From Leptospira wolffii serovar Khorat str. Khorat-H2 (GTDB lineage Bacteria; Spirochaetota; Leptospiria; Leptospirales; Leptospiraceae), in the NCBI RefSeq assembly GCF_000306115.2, contig NZ_AKWX02000020.1, positions 186,001 through 250,000 of the forward strand: 64,000 nt of DNA, in the 5' to 3' direction. The translations under genes were made by a program, and so were the position numbers. Positions 29,739 through 38,134 of this stretch are shown here, piece after piece. Within the stretch, counting starts at the first letter, position 1; every line of letters starts with the position of its first letter. The notes below the pieces were generated by a model, which was given only the letters and a program-made list of their open reading frames with translations, made no database searches and was not told the DNA's origin.

Positions 29739-29786
29739 TCGTATCTTGGGCCGGAGATCCGGTCCGATCCTAGAGTAAACGACTCA

Positions 29787-29805
29787 GTCCTTCTTCGAGA
29801 AGGAC
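29787..29805 (+). repeat. 8-bp hairpin GTCCTTCT/AGAAGGAC with TCG loop
   Basis: A perfect 8-bp stem 48 bases past the small ORF; CGATCGTACCCCTTTTTCG follows, so a T-run begins only about 12 bases later. It may help end the small-ORF transcript. Confidence 0.5.
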
Positions 29806-29996
29806 CGATCGTACCCCTTTTTCGTTCGGCGGAAAGCTCGAACAATTCTCCCTTTGATAAATATTTTTCCGGAGTTTTTACGATACGCCGGTCGGACTCC
29901 GAGCGGGATTCAACACGTACTTCCTCTAAGATTTCCAATCCAGATTGACCTAAGGCGGGCTCAGACTTTAATCAGACTAAGAGTCGGAGGAATAGA

Positions 29997-31463
29997 ATGA
30001 CCTCGAAGAAAAAGATCGCCGTCGCCAAAGGAGACGGAATCGGTCCCGAAATTATGGATGCCACGCTAAGAATACTGGAAGCGGCCGGCGCGAAAATCGA
30101 ACCCGTCTTTATAGAAATCGGAGAGCAGGTATACAAAAGAGGTCATAGTGCCGGCATCGAGCCTTCCGCCTGGGATGTATTAAGAGACACGAAAGTCTTT
30201 TTCAAAGCGCCGATCACCACCCCGCAGGGAGGCGGATACAAAAGTTTAAACGTAACCGTCAGAACCACTTTAGGATTATTTGCAAACGTTCGCCCTTGCG
30301 TTTCCCTTTATCCTTATGTGGATACGAAGCATCCTAAATTGGATTTGGTTATCGTTAGGGAAAACGAAGAGGATCTTTACACCGGTATCGAACACAAGCA
30401 GACTTCCGATACGGTCCAATGTCTAAAACTCATCTCCCGCCCAGGTTCGGAGAAAATCATCCGTTACGCGTTCGAATACGCAAAGGCTTACGGAAGAAAG
30501 AAAGTCACGGCTATGGTAAAGGATAATATCATGAAGCAATCCGACGGACTGTTCCATGACGTATTCAAGGAGATAGCTAAAGATTATCCGGATATAGAAG
30601 CGACGAGTGAAATTATAGATATAGGCGCGGCGCATTTGGCCGAAAGACCGCAAGTTTACGATGTGGTCGTGACTTTGAATTTATACGGAGATATCATATC
30701 CGATATCGTGGCACAAATCGCCGGTTCCGTGGGCATGGCCGGTTCCGCAAACATCGGAGAAGTCGTCTCCATGTTCGAAGCGATCCACGGCTCCGCCCCC
30801 GATATCGCAGGAAAGAATTTGGCGAATCCGAGCGGACTTCTAAACGCCGCGGTCATGATGCTCGTACATTTAGGACAACCGGATATCGCGGCAAAAGTAC
30901 AAAATGCATGGTTACTCACGATAGAAGAAGGAATTCATACCGGCGATATCTATAAAGCGGGTGTAAGCCGTATCAAAGTAGGGACCAAAGAATTCGCGGA
31001 CGCAGTCATAGGCAACCTCGGTCATCTTCCGGAAAAATTCCGACCTGTTTCCTTCGGAAAGGCGAAAGCCATTCATATTCCCGAATACAAAAGAGTCGCT
31101 TTGAAAAAGGAATTGGTGGGTGTAGACGTATTCCTGGATTGGGCGCCCGGAACCTCGGATGAGTTAGGCAAGAAACTCGCCGGCCTAGCCGGAGATCTGA
31201 AACTTCGTATGATCACGAACCGAGGGGTGAAAGTATTTCCGAATGGAGCTCCGGAGACATTCCTAACGGACCATTGGAGATGTAGATTCGTAAGCCCAAA
31301 CACTCCGGATAACGAACCGGGAGACGGTTATGCGTCTATCCAATCGGAACAGATCGCCAAGCTTTTATTGAGAATCGCGGAAGCCGGCTTAGATAGCGTG
31401 CAAACGGAGAACCTGTATAAATTCGAAGGAAAAAGAGCCTTCTCTTTAGGGGGAGGAGAATAA
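29997..31463 (+). CDS. icd: NADP-type isocitrate dehydrogenase (Thermus-like, long form)
   Basis: 488 residues of the isocitrate/isopropylmalate dehydrogenase family. AKGDGIGPEIMDATLRIL opens the fold. The substrate-binding block is TVRTTLGLFANVRPCVSL, catalytic residues lie in IVRENEEDLYTGIE, and the metal-binding aspartates are in NLYGDIISDIVAQIAGSVG. IHGSAPDIAGKNLANPSG is the C-terminal signature. An extra about 130-residue C-terminal domain (from about 350, ALKKELVGVDVFLDW) matches the long Thermus/Rickettsia-type IDH. Converts isocitrate to 2-oxoglutarate in the TCA cycle. Start supported by GGAGGAATAGAATG. Family call strong; NADP versus NAD not decided. Confidence 0.9.
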   Translation: MTSKKKIAVAKGDGIGPEIMDATLRILEAAGAKIEPVFIEIGEQVYKRGHSAGIEPSAWDVLRDTKVFFKAPITTPQGGGYKSLNVTVRTTLGLFANVRPCVSLYPYVDTKHPKLDLVIVRENEEDLYTGIEHKQTSDTVQCLKLISRPGSEKIIRYAFEYAKAYGRKKVTAMVKDNIMKQSDGLFHDVFKEIAKDYPDIEATSEIIDIGAAHLAERPQVYDVVVTLNLYGDIISDIVAQIAGSVGMAGSANIGEVVSMFEAIHGSAPDIAGKNLANPSGLLNAAVMMLVHLGQPDIAAKVQNAWLLTIEEGIHTGDIYKAGVSRIKVGTKEFADAVIGNLGHLPEKFRPVSFGKAKAIHIPEYKRVALKKELVGVDVFLDWAPGTSDELGKKLAGLAGDLKLRMITNRGVKVFPNGAPETFLTDHWRCRFVSPNTPDNEPGDGYASIQSEQIAKLLLRIAEAGLDSVQTENLYKFEGKRAFSLGGGE

Positions 31464-31473
31464 GAAAGTCCGA

Positions 31474-31881
31474 TCAGGATTGGATTAGAATTCTCTTAAA
31501 TGAGTCCAGAGAGACTGGTTTCGTTATGTAATCCGTAACGAGAGGAGTCTCCTTGGCTCTACGCAAGTCCGAATCGTCCACGGACGAACTCACCATATAA
31601 ATCACCGGTTTTTTGCTAAGCGAATTTACGAAATTCGCATACTCGTCCAGGAACTGCCATCCGTCCATAAACGGCATATTTATATCCAAGAAAATGAAAT
31701 CCGGAATCACGTCGGGTTCGGTTTGGTGTTCTTTTAAGAAACTGATCGCGCCTTCGCCGTCAGGAAACACTTTCATGCTTTCCACGGCTCCGGTTTTTTC
31801 GATCGTACGCTTGGCAATTTCTACGAAAATCACGTCGTCATCGACTAATAGCAGTTTCTGTTTCTTAAATACTGAATTCAT
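31474..31881 (-). CDS. single-domain response regulator
   Basis: 135 residues, CheY-like receiver only. The acidic pocket is VDDDVIF, the phosphorylated Asp lies in IFLDINMPFMDGW, the Thr/Ser switch is YMVSSSVDDSD, and the Lys is in DYITKPVSLD. It has no output domain, so it acts by protein contact. It overlaps the end of the histidine-kinase gene by 17 bases, making the kinase its likely partner. Convergent with the isocitrate dehydrogenase gene. Confidence 0.92.
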   Translation of the reverse strand: MNSVFKKQKLLLVDDDVIFVEIAKRTIEKTGAVESMKVFPDGEGAISFLKEHQTEPDVIPDFIFLDINMPFMDGWQFLDEYANFVNSLSKKPVIYMVSSSVDDSDLRRAKETPLVTDYITKPVSLDSFKRILIQS

Positions 31882-33781
31882 TCGCTCTCAATAACTGTAT
31901 GACGAATTTAGTTCCTGAACCGGGCACACTTTCCACATGGATTTCGCCCCCTAGAGATTCGATTTGGTTCTTAGTCATGAACAAACCCAACCCCTTACCG
32001 TCGGTATCTCGGTGAAATCTTTTATGCAATTTAAAGATTTGATTCCCGTGTTTGTTCAAGTCAATTCCTAAACCGTTGTCCTCAGCCTCTAAAACCTGAA
32101 TTCCGCCGCTCCAATACGTCCGAAATTTTATCACGGGTTTTCTTCCTTGAGAACGATACTTGAGAGAATTCGAAAGTAAATTCAAAAAAATACTCTCCAA
32201 ATAGACCGGCGGATAATTAATCCATGGACATAACGTGAAATCGAAACGGACGTCGGCGCCTGTCTCGGTAATCTGGCCCAAAAACATGGACTTTACGTGG
32301 GAAAAAGACTCCTCGAAGGAAATCCTTTCGGAGACGATCTTCGGACTCTGCCTAATCCGGATCACTTCCACCAGTTCGTTTAATGTGGAGAGTAATTGCT
32401 CCGAAGTCTTTTTGAGATAATCGATATATTCCCTTTTTTCTTCTTCGGTCTCAGCCTCTTCCAAAAATCTGACCAGAGTATGAATATTACCGATCGGAGA
32501 TCGAATATTATGCGAAACGATCTGATTGAATTCCTCCAGTTGGGAGATTCTTTCCTTTAAATGAGATCCTACTGATTTCAGACGGGAATTCTTTTCCCTC
32601 AGGATATTTTCCAGGATTCTTTTTCTGGATATGTCCTGGACCTGAGTGACGATGAACATCAATTCTCCGGAATCCTTTCTGACGGCCGCCGCCGTAATAA
32701 AGACCCAGACTATATGGCCTTTCTTATGAATATAACGTTTTGCGAATTGAGCGTTATTCTTCTCCCCTCGGACAAGCTTCCTAAGAGCCTCGCCTCCGAT
32801 GCCTAAATCCTCCTGATGGGTGATTTCTTGGAAGGACTTATAGAGTAATTCCTCCTGGGTATAACCTACCATTTGCGCGAAAGACTGATTCACTTCAAGA
32901 AGGGATCCGTCCTTATCCACCAGAATGATTCCGTTTCCGGAGCTATGAAACGCTTCGGAGAATTTTTTCTCGCTGAGCCGAATCTCCTCTTCCACCAATT
33001 TCGAAAAAGTGATATCTTGCATGGCCCCGTAAACGCCTACGATCCTATCTCCGGAATGCAATGGCTTACCGTAACTCCTTACCCAAATTACGTTTCCTTC
33101 TTCGTCGAGCATCCTGTGCTCTACCGCATAACTTTCTCCCTGTTGGTAAGCCTTCATATTAAAGTTACGGAGCTTTTCCATATCTTCCGGATGACTGTAT
33201 TTTCTATATACGGTTTCCCGATCTATGCCGAGACTCGGATCTCTTCCTAAAATTTTGAATACGGCAGGCGACCAGAATAAGGTCCCTTCCTCGATATTAG
33301 ATTCCCAAGCGCCGACATGAGCAAGTTCGCTCATAAGACTGGAGAATTTTTTTTCCTGCTCGAAACTGCGATGTAAAACTGCCTGGGATGTCACATCCCT
33401 GGAGCTGGTCTGTATATGCGTTATTCTACCCTGTTGGTCTCGAACGGGTTGCATAGACGTCTCGAGCCAAATCTCGGATCCGTCTTTACGGATAAATCTG
33501 TATTGGGTGGCCTCGATGGGATTTCCCGATCGAAAAGAATCCTTTATCTCTCTTAGGGCTTTTTCTCCATCCTCTTGTGGTAGAAATTCAAAAGGACTCT
33601 TTCCGATGAGCTCCTGCGGATCGAAACCCAAGAGAGGCTTTGCGGCGGGGTTTACGTATAAGTAACATCCCTCGGAGTCATGCAAACAAATCAGTTCTCG
33701 GCTTTGTTCTACCAGGGATCGAAAGAAACCGTTATCTTGCAAAGAGGACGGAAGTTCCTGCGAATTGAGCTGCTTTCCCAT
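31865..33781 (-). CDS. soluble triple-PAS histidine kinase
   Basis: 638 residues with no transmembrane segment. Three PAS/PAC units: about 15-130 (ICLHDSEGCYLYVNPAAKPL; FIRKDGSEIWLETSM), about 145-260 (GTLFWSPAVFKILGRDP; VYGAMQDITF) and about 270-390 (GIILVDKDGSLLEVNQSFAQ; IVTQVQDISRKR). Then a coiled coil, a HisKA-like box with QIVSHNIRSPIGNIHTLVRF (phospho-His in SHN) and an HATPase domain (NLLSNSLKYRS, EAEDNGLGIDL, GKGLGLFMTKN, GSGTKFVIQL). A cytoplasmic sensor that phosphorylates the overlapping receiver. The PAS ligand (redox, light or metabolite) cannot be told. Confidence 0.92.
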   Translation of the reverse strand: MGKQLNSQELPSSLQDNGFFRSLVEQSRELICLHDSEGCYLYVNPAAKPLLGFDPQELIGKSPFEFLPQEDGEKALREIKDSFRSGNPIEATQYRFIRKDGSEIWLETSMQPVRDQQGRITHIQTSSRDVTSQAVLHRSFEQEKKFSSLMSELAHVGAWESNIEEGTLFWSPAVFKILGRDPSLGIDRETVYRKYSHPEDMEKLRNFNMKAYQQGESYAVEHRMLDEEGNVIWVRSYGKPLHSGDRIVGVYGAMQDITFSKLVEEEIRLSEKKFSEAFHSSGNGIILVDKDGSLLEVNQSFAQMVGYTQEELLYKSFQEITHQEDLGIGGEALRKLVRGEKNNAQFAKRYIHKKGHIVWVFITAAAVRKDSGELMFIVTQVQDISRKRILENILREKNSRLKSVGSHLKERISQLEEFNQIVSHNIRSPIGNIHTLVRFLEEAETEEEKREYIDYLKKTSEQLLSTLNELVEVIRIRQSPKIVSERISFEESFSHVKSMFLGQITETGADVRFDFTLCPWINYPPVYLESIFLNLLSNSLKYRSQGRKPVIKFRTYWSGGIQVLEAEDNGLGIDLNKHGNQIFKLHKRFHRDTDGKGLGLFMTKNQIESLGGEIHVESVPGSGTKFVIQLLRANEFSI

Positions 33782-33978
33782 GATGCAATACGATAAGACC
33801 GGATTTTCAGTCCTAATAGAACGACCCTAAAACAAATAATACCAGGTTCGATCCGGAGTGAAAAGGAGAATCCAAAGGAACGAAAAAATAGGAGAATAAG
33901 TTTCTTCGGGGCTAATCAAGTGGATGGACGCTACCTACCCGAAAGGGTTAGAGAAGAGGAAAAACTCTTTAGATATGA

Positions 33979-34003
33979 AAAAGGGGAACATCGTTCCCCT
34001 TTT
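33979..34003. terminator. bidirectional terminator downstream of the ferredoxin gene
   Basis: AAAAGGGGAAC, ATC, GTTCCCCTTTT. The stem has A- and T-tracts on both sides and lies 24 bases beyond the ferredoxin stop. The minus strand is the relevant direction. Confidence 0.88.
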
Positions 34004-34027
34004 GTCAAAATCGGATTCGGGCTCAGA

Positions 34028-34261
34028 TTATTCTCCGTCGTCTCCGATCGCCTCTACAGGACAGATTTCCTTGGCCTTGCGAGCCGCGATCATTTCCTCA
34101 GGGGTGGAAGGCTGCTTATGAAAGTATACTTTGGACTCGTCGTCGGTGTATTTCAATAAAGTAGGAGCTTCCTCTAAGCAATCGTTGCAAGGGACGCAGC
34201 TATTATCGATGTAAAACTTTCCGGGAACGTTCTCAGGAACTTTATCGTTCTTATCAGCCAT
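34028..34261 (-). CDS. single-cluster 4Fe-4S ferredoxin
   Basis: 77 residues from ATG 34261 (MADKNDKVPENV); an ATG at 34288 would add 9 residues. The cluster motif is DNSCVPCNDCLEEAP (Cys at i, i+3, i+6) with the fourth Cys in EICPVEAIGDD. This is the Desulfovibrio/Thermotoga-type single [4Fe-4S] ferredoxin with an acidic surface, an electron carrier between oxidoreductases. The partner is not obvious from the neighbours. Expressed as a single gene with its own terminator. Confidence 0.88.
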   Translation of the reverse strand: MADKNDKVPENVPGKFYIDNSCVPCNDCLEEAPTLLKYTDDESKVYFHKQPSTPEEMIAARKAKEICPVEAIGDDGE

Positions 34262-34364
34262 ATGGTTACTAGGGATTATCGAACGCATGAAACGTCAAGT
34301 TGGTTTTCCACTTCCTTCCTCGGGTTAAGATTGACAAGCTAGCCGAAGAATATAAAAACTCGGC

Positions 34365-34946
34365 ATGTCGAACCAGGAATCCCGTTATTCCCGAAAAACG
34401 TTCTTGAGACTGGGACTCGCCGGCTCCGGAGCCCTTCTATTAGGCGGATCCGTTTGTATCCTGAATCGCTCCGGACGCGAATTACCCAAGAGCCTATTCT
34501 TCTCCAAATCGGAATTGGATATTCTAGCCGCCTTAGCGGAGGCCATTCTCCCCGAAGGCCCGGGGCTTCCTAGCTATAAGGAAGCGCAAGTCCTGGAACG
34601 TTTGGACGAGGAATTCTACTTCGTGGATCCTTTCCTAAGCGACGACTTCAAGACCTTGGTGCTTGTCATAGAATACCTTCCCTTCTTCCATTGGAAATTT
34701 TCCCGATTCAGCAGATTGCCTCTGGAATCCAGGAGGGAATTTTTGACTTCTCTTAACAATTCGGACTCGGATCTGGTAAGAGCGGTTTGGGCTAATCTCA
34801 GGATGCCTATTTTTCTTATGTATTACGGCCATTCCTCCACATTCAAGGCCATCTCGTACGACGGACCGTTTTCGGATCCTCCTGAGAAATTAAGCGAATC
34901 CAGAATCTATTATCGTAAGCTCGTAGGCGGTTCCGATGTCGGGTAA
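34365..34946 (+). CDS. gluconate 2-dehydrogenase subunit 3-like protein
   Basis: 193 residues. The N-terminus SRKTFLRLGLAGSGALLLGG looks like a Tat-type or lipidated export signal (RK then a hydrophobic run with CILNRS after it). The body LFFSKSELDILAALAEAILPEGPGLPSYKEAQV matches the small gamma subunit that accompanies flavin-containing GMC dehydrogenases. It overlaps the GMC oxidoreductase gene by 11 bases, as expected for a two-subunit enzyme. TTGACA lies at 34331-34336 and TATAAA at 34351-34356 (spacing 14), ending 8 bases before the ATG. Confidence 0.78.
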   Translation: MSNQESRYSRKTFLRLGLAGSGALLLGGSVCILNRSGRELPKSLFFSKSELDILAALAEAILPEGPGLPSYKEAQVLERLDEEFYFVDPFLSDDFKTLVLVIEYLPFFHWKFSRFSRLPLESRREFLTSLNNSDSDLVRAVWANLRMPIFLMYYGHSSTFKAISYDGPFSDPPEKLSESRIYYRKLVGGSDVG

Positions 34947-36489
34947 AATATACGAATGGAAAAACTTGGGAGATTCCAAGGAAATCAAAGTCGACGTAGT
35001 AGTCGTAGGAACCGGTTGCGGAGGAGCGACTCTCGCTTACGAACTTTCCAAGGCGGGCAAGAAGGTAGCACTCATAGAAGAAGGCGGTTACTATCATACG
35101 GGAACTTTCGATAATCACGAACTGAATATGGCAGGCAAGGTCTCAGCCGAAAGGAATATGGCGACCACTGCGGATGGAACGGTCAATATCGTTTACGGCA
35201 AGAATGTGGGCGGCGCCTCCGTTCATTATTGGGCTGACAGTTACAGAACTCCCGATGATCGATTGGAATATTGGAGAGATAAGTTCGGAGTTTTAGGACA
35301 TTCTCCGGAAGACCTAAAACCTTTTTGGAAGGAATTGGACGATACGTTAAACGTTCATCCCGCCAAAGAAGAGAATTTCAATCGTATGAACCAATTGGTC
35401 CGCAAGGCTTCCAAGGAATTAGGGTGGGAAGGAAGTCCGGTTCCTCAGGCAAGAAAGAACTGCCAGAAGTCCGGCCATTGCATGCAAGGTTGTATGTTCG
35501 GAGCGAAACAAAGCCAGCTCATCACTCATATTCCCATGGCGATGGCCTTAGGAGCCGATCTATTTGCGGATACCAAGGCATTGGAACTGGAGTTCGAAGG
35601 GGATAAGGTGGTATCTTTAGAGGCGGTAGTCATAGATAGACCTTCCCAAAAAGAGTCCGAAGTCAGATTGAAATTCAAGGCGGACACTTTCGTAATCGCC
35701 GCAGGAGGTTTCGGAAGCTCCACTTTTCTTTTACGCAACGGATTAAAATCCAAATTGCCTGCGTTAGGAGAATTCTTAGCGATCAATCCTTCCCCTTTCG
35801 TTCACGCTCTTTACAAGGAGCCGATCGTGCAATGGAGAAACATTCCCTCCGCTTACGGAGTTGAAGAATTCCGACTGGCCAGGTTTTCCGGAGGAACATA
35901 TAAGGAAGGCGGTTATCTCATCATGGCAAACCAACTCCAACCCGGAGCGATAGGCGCCTTGGTTCCGGGCTTCGGTAAGGAGCATTTCGAAATCATGCAG
36001 GATCTTCCTAGACTAGGAGGGACCATCGGTTGGATCGACGATCCGGAAAACGAACTCGGAAGAATAGAAGTCAAATCCGGTGGTAAAAGAGAAGTGCAAT
36101 ATACTTTCGGACCCTTGACAAAGGAGATTCTAAGAGATTGTATCCGTAAGCAAGTCCTACTGAATTTCCAAGCCGGAGCCGTGAAGGTAATTCTCCCAGA
36201 CTTGAAACGCACAGTCCTGGAAAAAGCTTCCGAAATTTCCAAAATAGATTCCATCCCTTTGAGTCCCGCATCGATGGCGATGGCGGCACCCCATCCCGCG
36301 GGAGGATGTAGAATGGGACTGGATCCTAAATCTTCCGTAGTCGATTGGAAGCATAGAGTACACGGAGTTTCAAACCTATTCGTAAGCGACTCTAGTGTGT
36401 TTCCTACCGCGGTTTCCGTGGACCCGAGCTATACCATCATGGCTTTTTCTAAGAGAACCGCCCAATTCATTCTGGAGAAAAAAGCCTAA
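34936..36489 (+). CDS. GMC family FAD-dependent oxidoreductase
   Basis: 517 residues. FAD-binding Rossmann fold: VVVVGTGCGGATLAYELSKAGKKVALIEEGGYY. The GMC blocks include NIVYGKNVGGASVHYWADSYR, AIGALVPGFGKEHF and the C-terminal HPAGGCRMGLDPKSSVVDW then LFVSDSSVFPTAVSVDPSYTIMAFSKRTA, where the catalytic His-region resides. It oxidises an alcohol or aldose and passes electrons to the partner subunit (upstream gene) and a carrier. Substrate unknown. Confidence 0.9.
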   Translation: MSGKIYEWKNLGDSKEIKVDVVVVGTGCGGATLAYELSKAGKKVALIEEGGYYHTGTFDNHELNMAGKVSAERNMATTADGTVNIVYGKNVGGASVHYWADSYRTPDDRLEYWRDKFGVLGHSPEDLKPFWKELDDTLNVHPAKEENFNRMNQLVRKASKELGWEGSPVPQARKNCQKSGHCMQGCMFGAKQSQLITHIPMAMALGADLFADTKALELEFEGDKVVSLEAVVIDRPSQKESEVRLKFKADTFVIAAGGFGSSTFLLRNGLKSKLPALGEFLAINPSPFVHALYKEPIVQWRNIPSAYGVEEFRLARFSGGTYKEGGYLIMANQLQPGAIGALVPGFGKEHFEIMQDLPRLGGTIGWIDDPENELGRIEVKSGGKREVQYTFGPLTKEILRDCIRKQVLLNFQAGAVKVILPDLKRTVLEKASEISKIDSIPLSPASMAMAAPHPAGGCRMGLDPKSSVVDWKHRVHGVSNLFVSDSSVFPTAVSVDPSYTIMAFSKRTAQFILEKKA

Positions 36490-36569
36490 GACCGGGGCCT
36501 AAAGTTTTGCTCCGAATCTCCTTGACCGTAGAGGTCTTTCGGAAAACAAAGTAAAGGCAACCAAGAACC

Positions 36570-36659
<90 letters not shown>

Positions 36660-36680
36660 CGGTTTCCCCTGAGAATTCTA

Positions 36681-36911
36681 ATGGAACCGCTCGGTAAAAC
36701 GTTTCTCTGGATCGGCGCCGTTTTTCTCCTTCTCGGCCTGGTTTTGGTCTTCGGATCCAAAATCCCCTTTATCTCTTCCTTAGGAAATCTTCCGGGCGAT
36801 ATCCGAATCGAAAAAGAGAACTTCAAAATCTACTTCCCTTTCGCGACATCCGTTCTTTTAAGCATAGGGCTTTCTTTGCTTTTATATCTCTGGAATCGCT
36901 TCTTCCATTAA
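36681..36911 (+). CDS. DUF2905 small membrane protein
   Basis: 76 residues. Two transmembrane helices: LGKTFLWIGAVFLLLGLVLVFG near the start and a C-terminal one (FATSVLLSIGLSLLLYLWN). The central LGNLPGDIRIEKENFKIYFP is the DUF2905 hallmark. Function unknown. It begins 21 bases after tRNA-Ser, so it may share the tRNA transcript; the aminotransferase follows 9 bases on. Confidence 0.88.
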   Translation: MEPLGKTFLWIGAVFLLLGLVLVFGSKIPFISSLGNLPGDIRIEKENFKIYFPFATSVLLSIGLSLLLYLWNRFFH

Positions 36912-36920
36912 AGAATTCTT

Positions 36921-38123
36921 ATGCGTTCAGGAGAATTTTCCAGATTTAGCGACCGCTTCGAATACCATCCCGGGCAAAACGAACTCTATAAAACTCTCGA
37001 AGAAATCAAAAATTCCTCCGAAGATTGGATCGATCTTACGCTTTCCAATCCGACCAAATCCGGTCTGATCTATCCTTCCGAGGCGATCCTACATTCTTTG
37101 AGCAAAGCCGAAAGCTTGGAATACGATCCCGATCCGAGAGGCCTACTCTCCGCAAGAAAAGCAGTCGTAGAATATTATCGGGAAAAGGAAATACTCTATT
37201 CTCCCGAGGATCTGTTTCTAACTTCTTCTTCTTCCGAAGCTTATTCTTATCTGATCAAGTTACTTTGTAACCCGAAAGACAGAGTACTCATCCCCTCACC
37301 CGGCTATCCTCTTTTCGAGTTTCTGTCCCTTTTGGACGGAGTGGAATTCGAATCTTACTCATTAGAGGAGAATAGAAACTGGAGCATGGACTTCCAAGAC
37401 CTGGAATCCAAAATTTCGGAGAATACCAAGATCGTATTCGTGGTTTCTCCCAACAATCCCAGTGGCAGCATTCTGAGCCCGGAGGATTTCTCGCGATTGG
37501 AGAATTTAGCGATCGAAAAAGGTTTTTCCATAATAATCGACGAGGTCTTCTCCGATTATATCCACGACAAGAAGGAGCATATTCCGAAAACGAAAAGTTC
37601 TAAGGCTCCCGTATTCGTAGTAAACGGTATCTCCAAGATTCTCGCACTGCCTCAGATGAAACTTTCTTGGATCCATATTGACGGTCCCGACGATTGGAAA
37701 GGAGAATGCAAGGAAAGGCTAGAAATCATAGCCGACACTTATCTCGGTTTATCCACTCCGATCCAAATCGCCTTACCGGATCTTTTCCAATGGAGAAAAA
37801 TGATACAGAGTCAGATCCAAAGAAGGATCGGAAGAAACCTCTCAGTCCTGGAAGAATCGGCAAATAATGAAAACTTAATTCGCTATCGTCCTCCTTTAGC
37901 CGGTTGGTATGCGATTCTCCGATCCGAGTGTTTCGATCCGGACGAAGAAATATGCGTCCGTCTTCTCAAGGAACAAAAGGTATTAGTACACCCGGGCTCC
38001 ATGTTCGGATTTGCGGAAGGATCCGGAAACCTAGTCCTGAGCCTGCTTTCGGAGCCGGATCCGTTTCGGGAAGGAATCGAAAGAATTCTAGATTTCGCAA
38101 AGTCGATTCGCGATCGCGCTTAA
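36921..38123 (+). CDS. class I/II PLP-dependent aminotransferase
   Basis: 400 residues with aminotransferase class I fold. LTLSNPTKSG, YDPDPRGLLSARKAVVEYY, VVSPNNPSGSILSPEDF and IIIDEVFSDYIH (PLP-binding Asp). The Schiff-base Lys is in FVVNGISKILALPQMKLSW. It transfers amino groups between an amino acid and a 2-oxo acid; the substrate is not evident. The 3' end faces the AraC-type gene with 11 bases between. Confidence 0.9.
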   Translation: MRSGEFSRFSDRFEYHPGQNELYKTLEEIKNSSEDWIDLTLSNPTKSGLIYPSEAILHSLSKAESLEYDPDPRGLLSARKAVVEYYREKEILYSPEDLFLTSSSSEAYSYLIKLLCNPKDRVLIPSPGYPLFEFLSLLDGVEFESYSLEENRNWSMDFQDLESKISENTKIVFVVSPNNPSGSILSPEDFSRLENLAIEKGFSIIIDEVFSDYIHDKKEHIPKTKSSKAPVFVVNGISKILALPQMKLSWIHIDGPDDWKGECKERLEIIADTYLGLSTPIQIALPDLFQWRKMIQSQIQRRIGRNLSVLEESANNENLIRYRPPLAGWYAILRSECFDPDEEICVRLLKEQKVLVHPGSMFGFAEGSGNLVLSLLSEPDPFREGIERILDFAKSIRDRA

Positions 38124-38134
38124 TGCAAAGCGTT

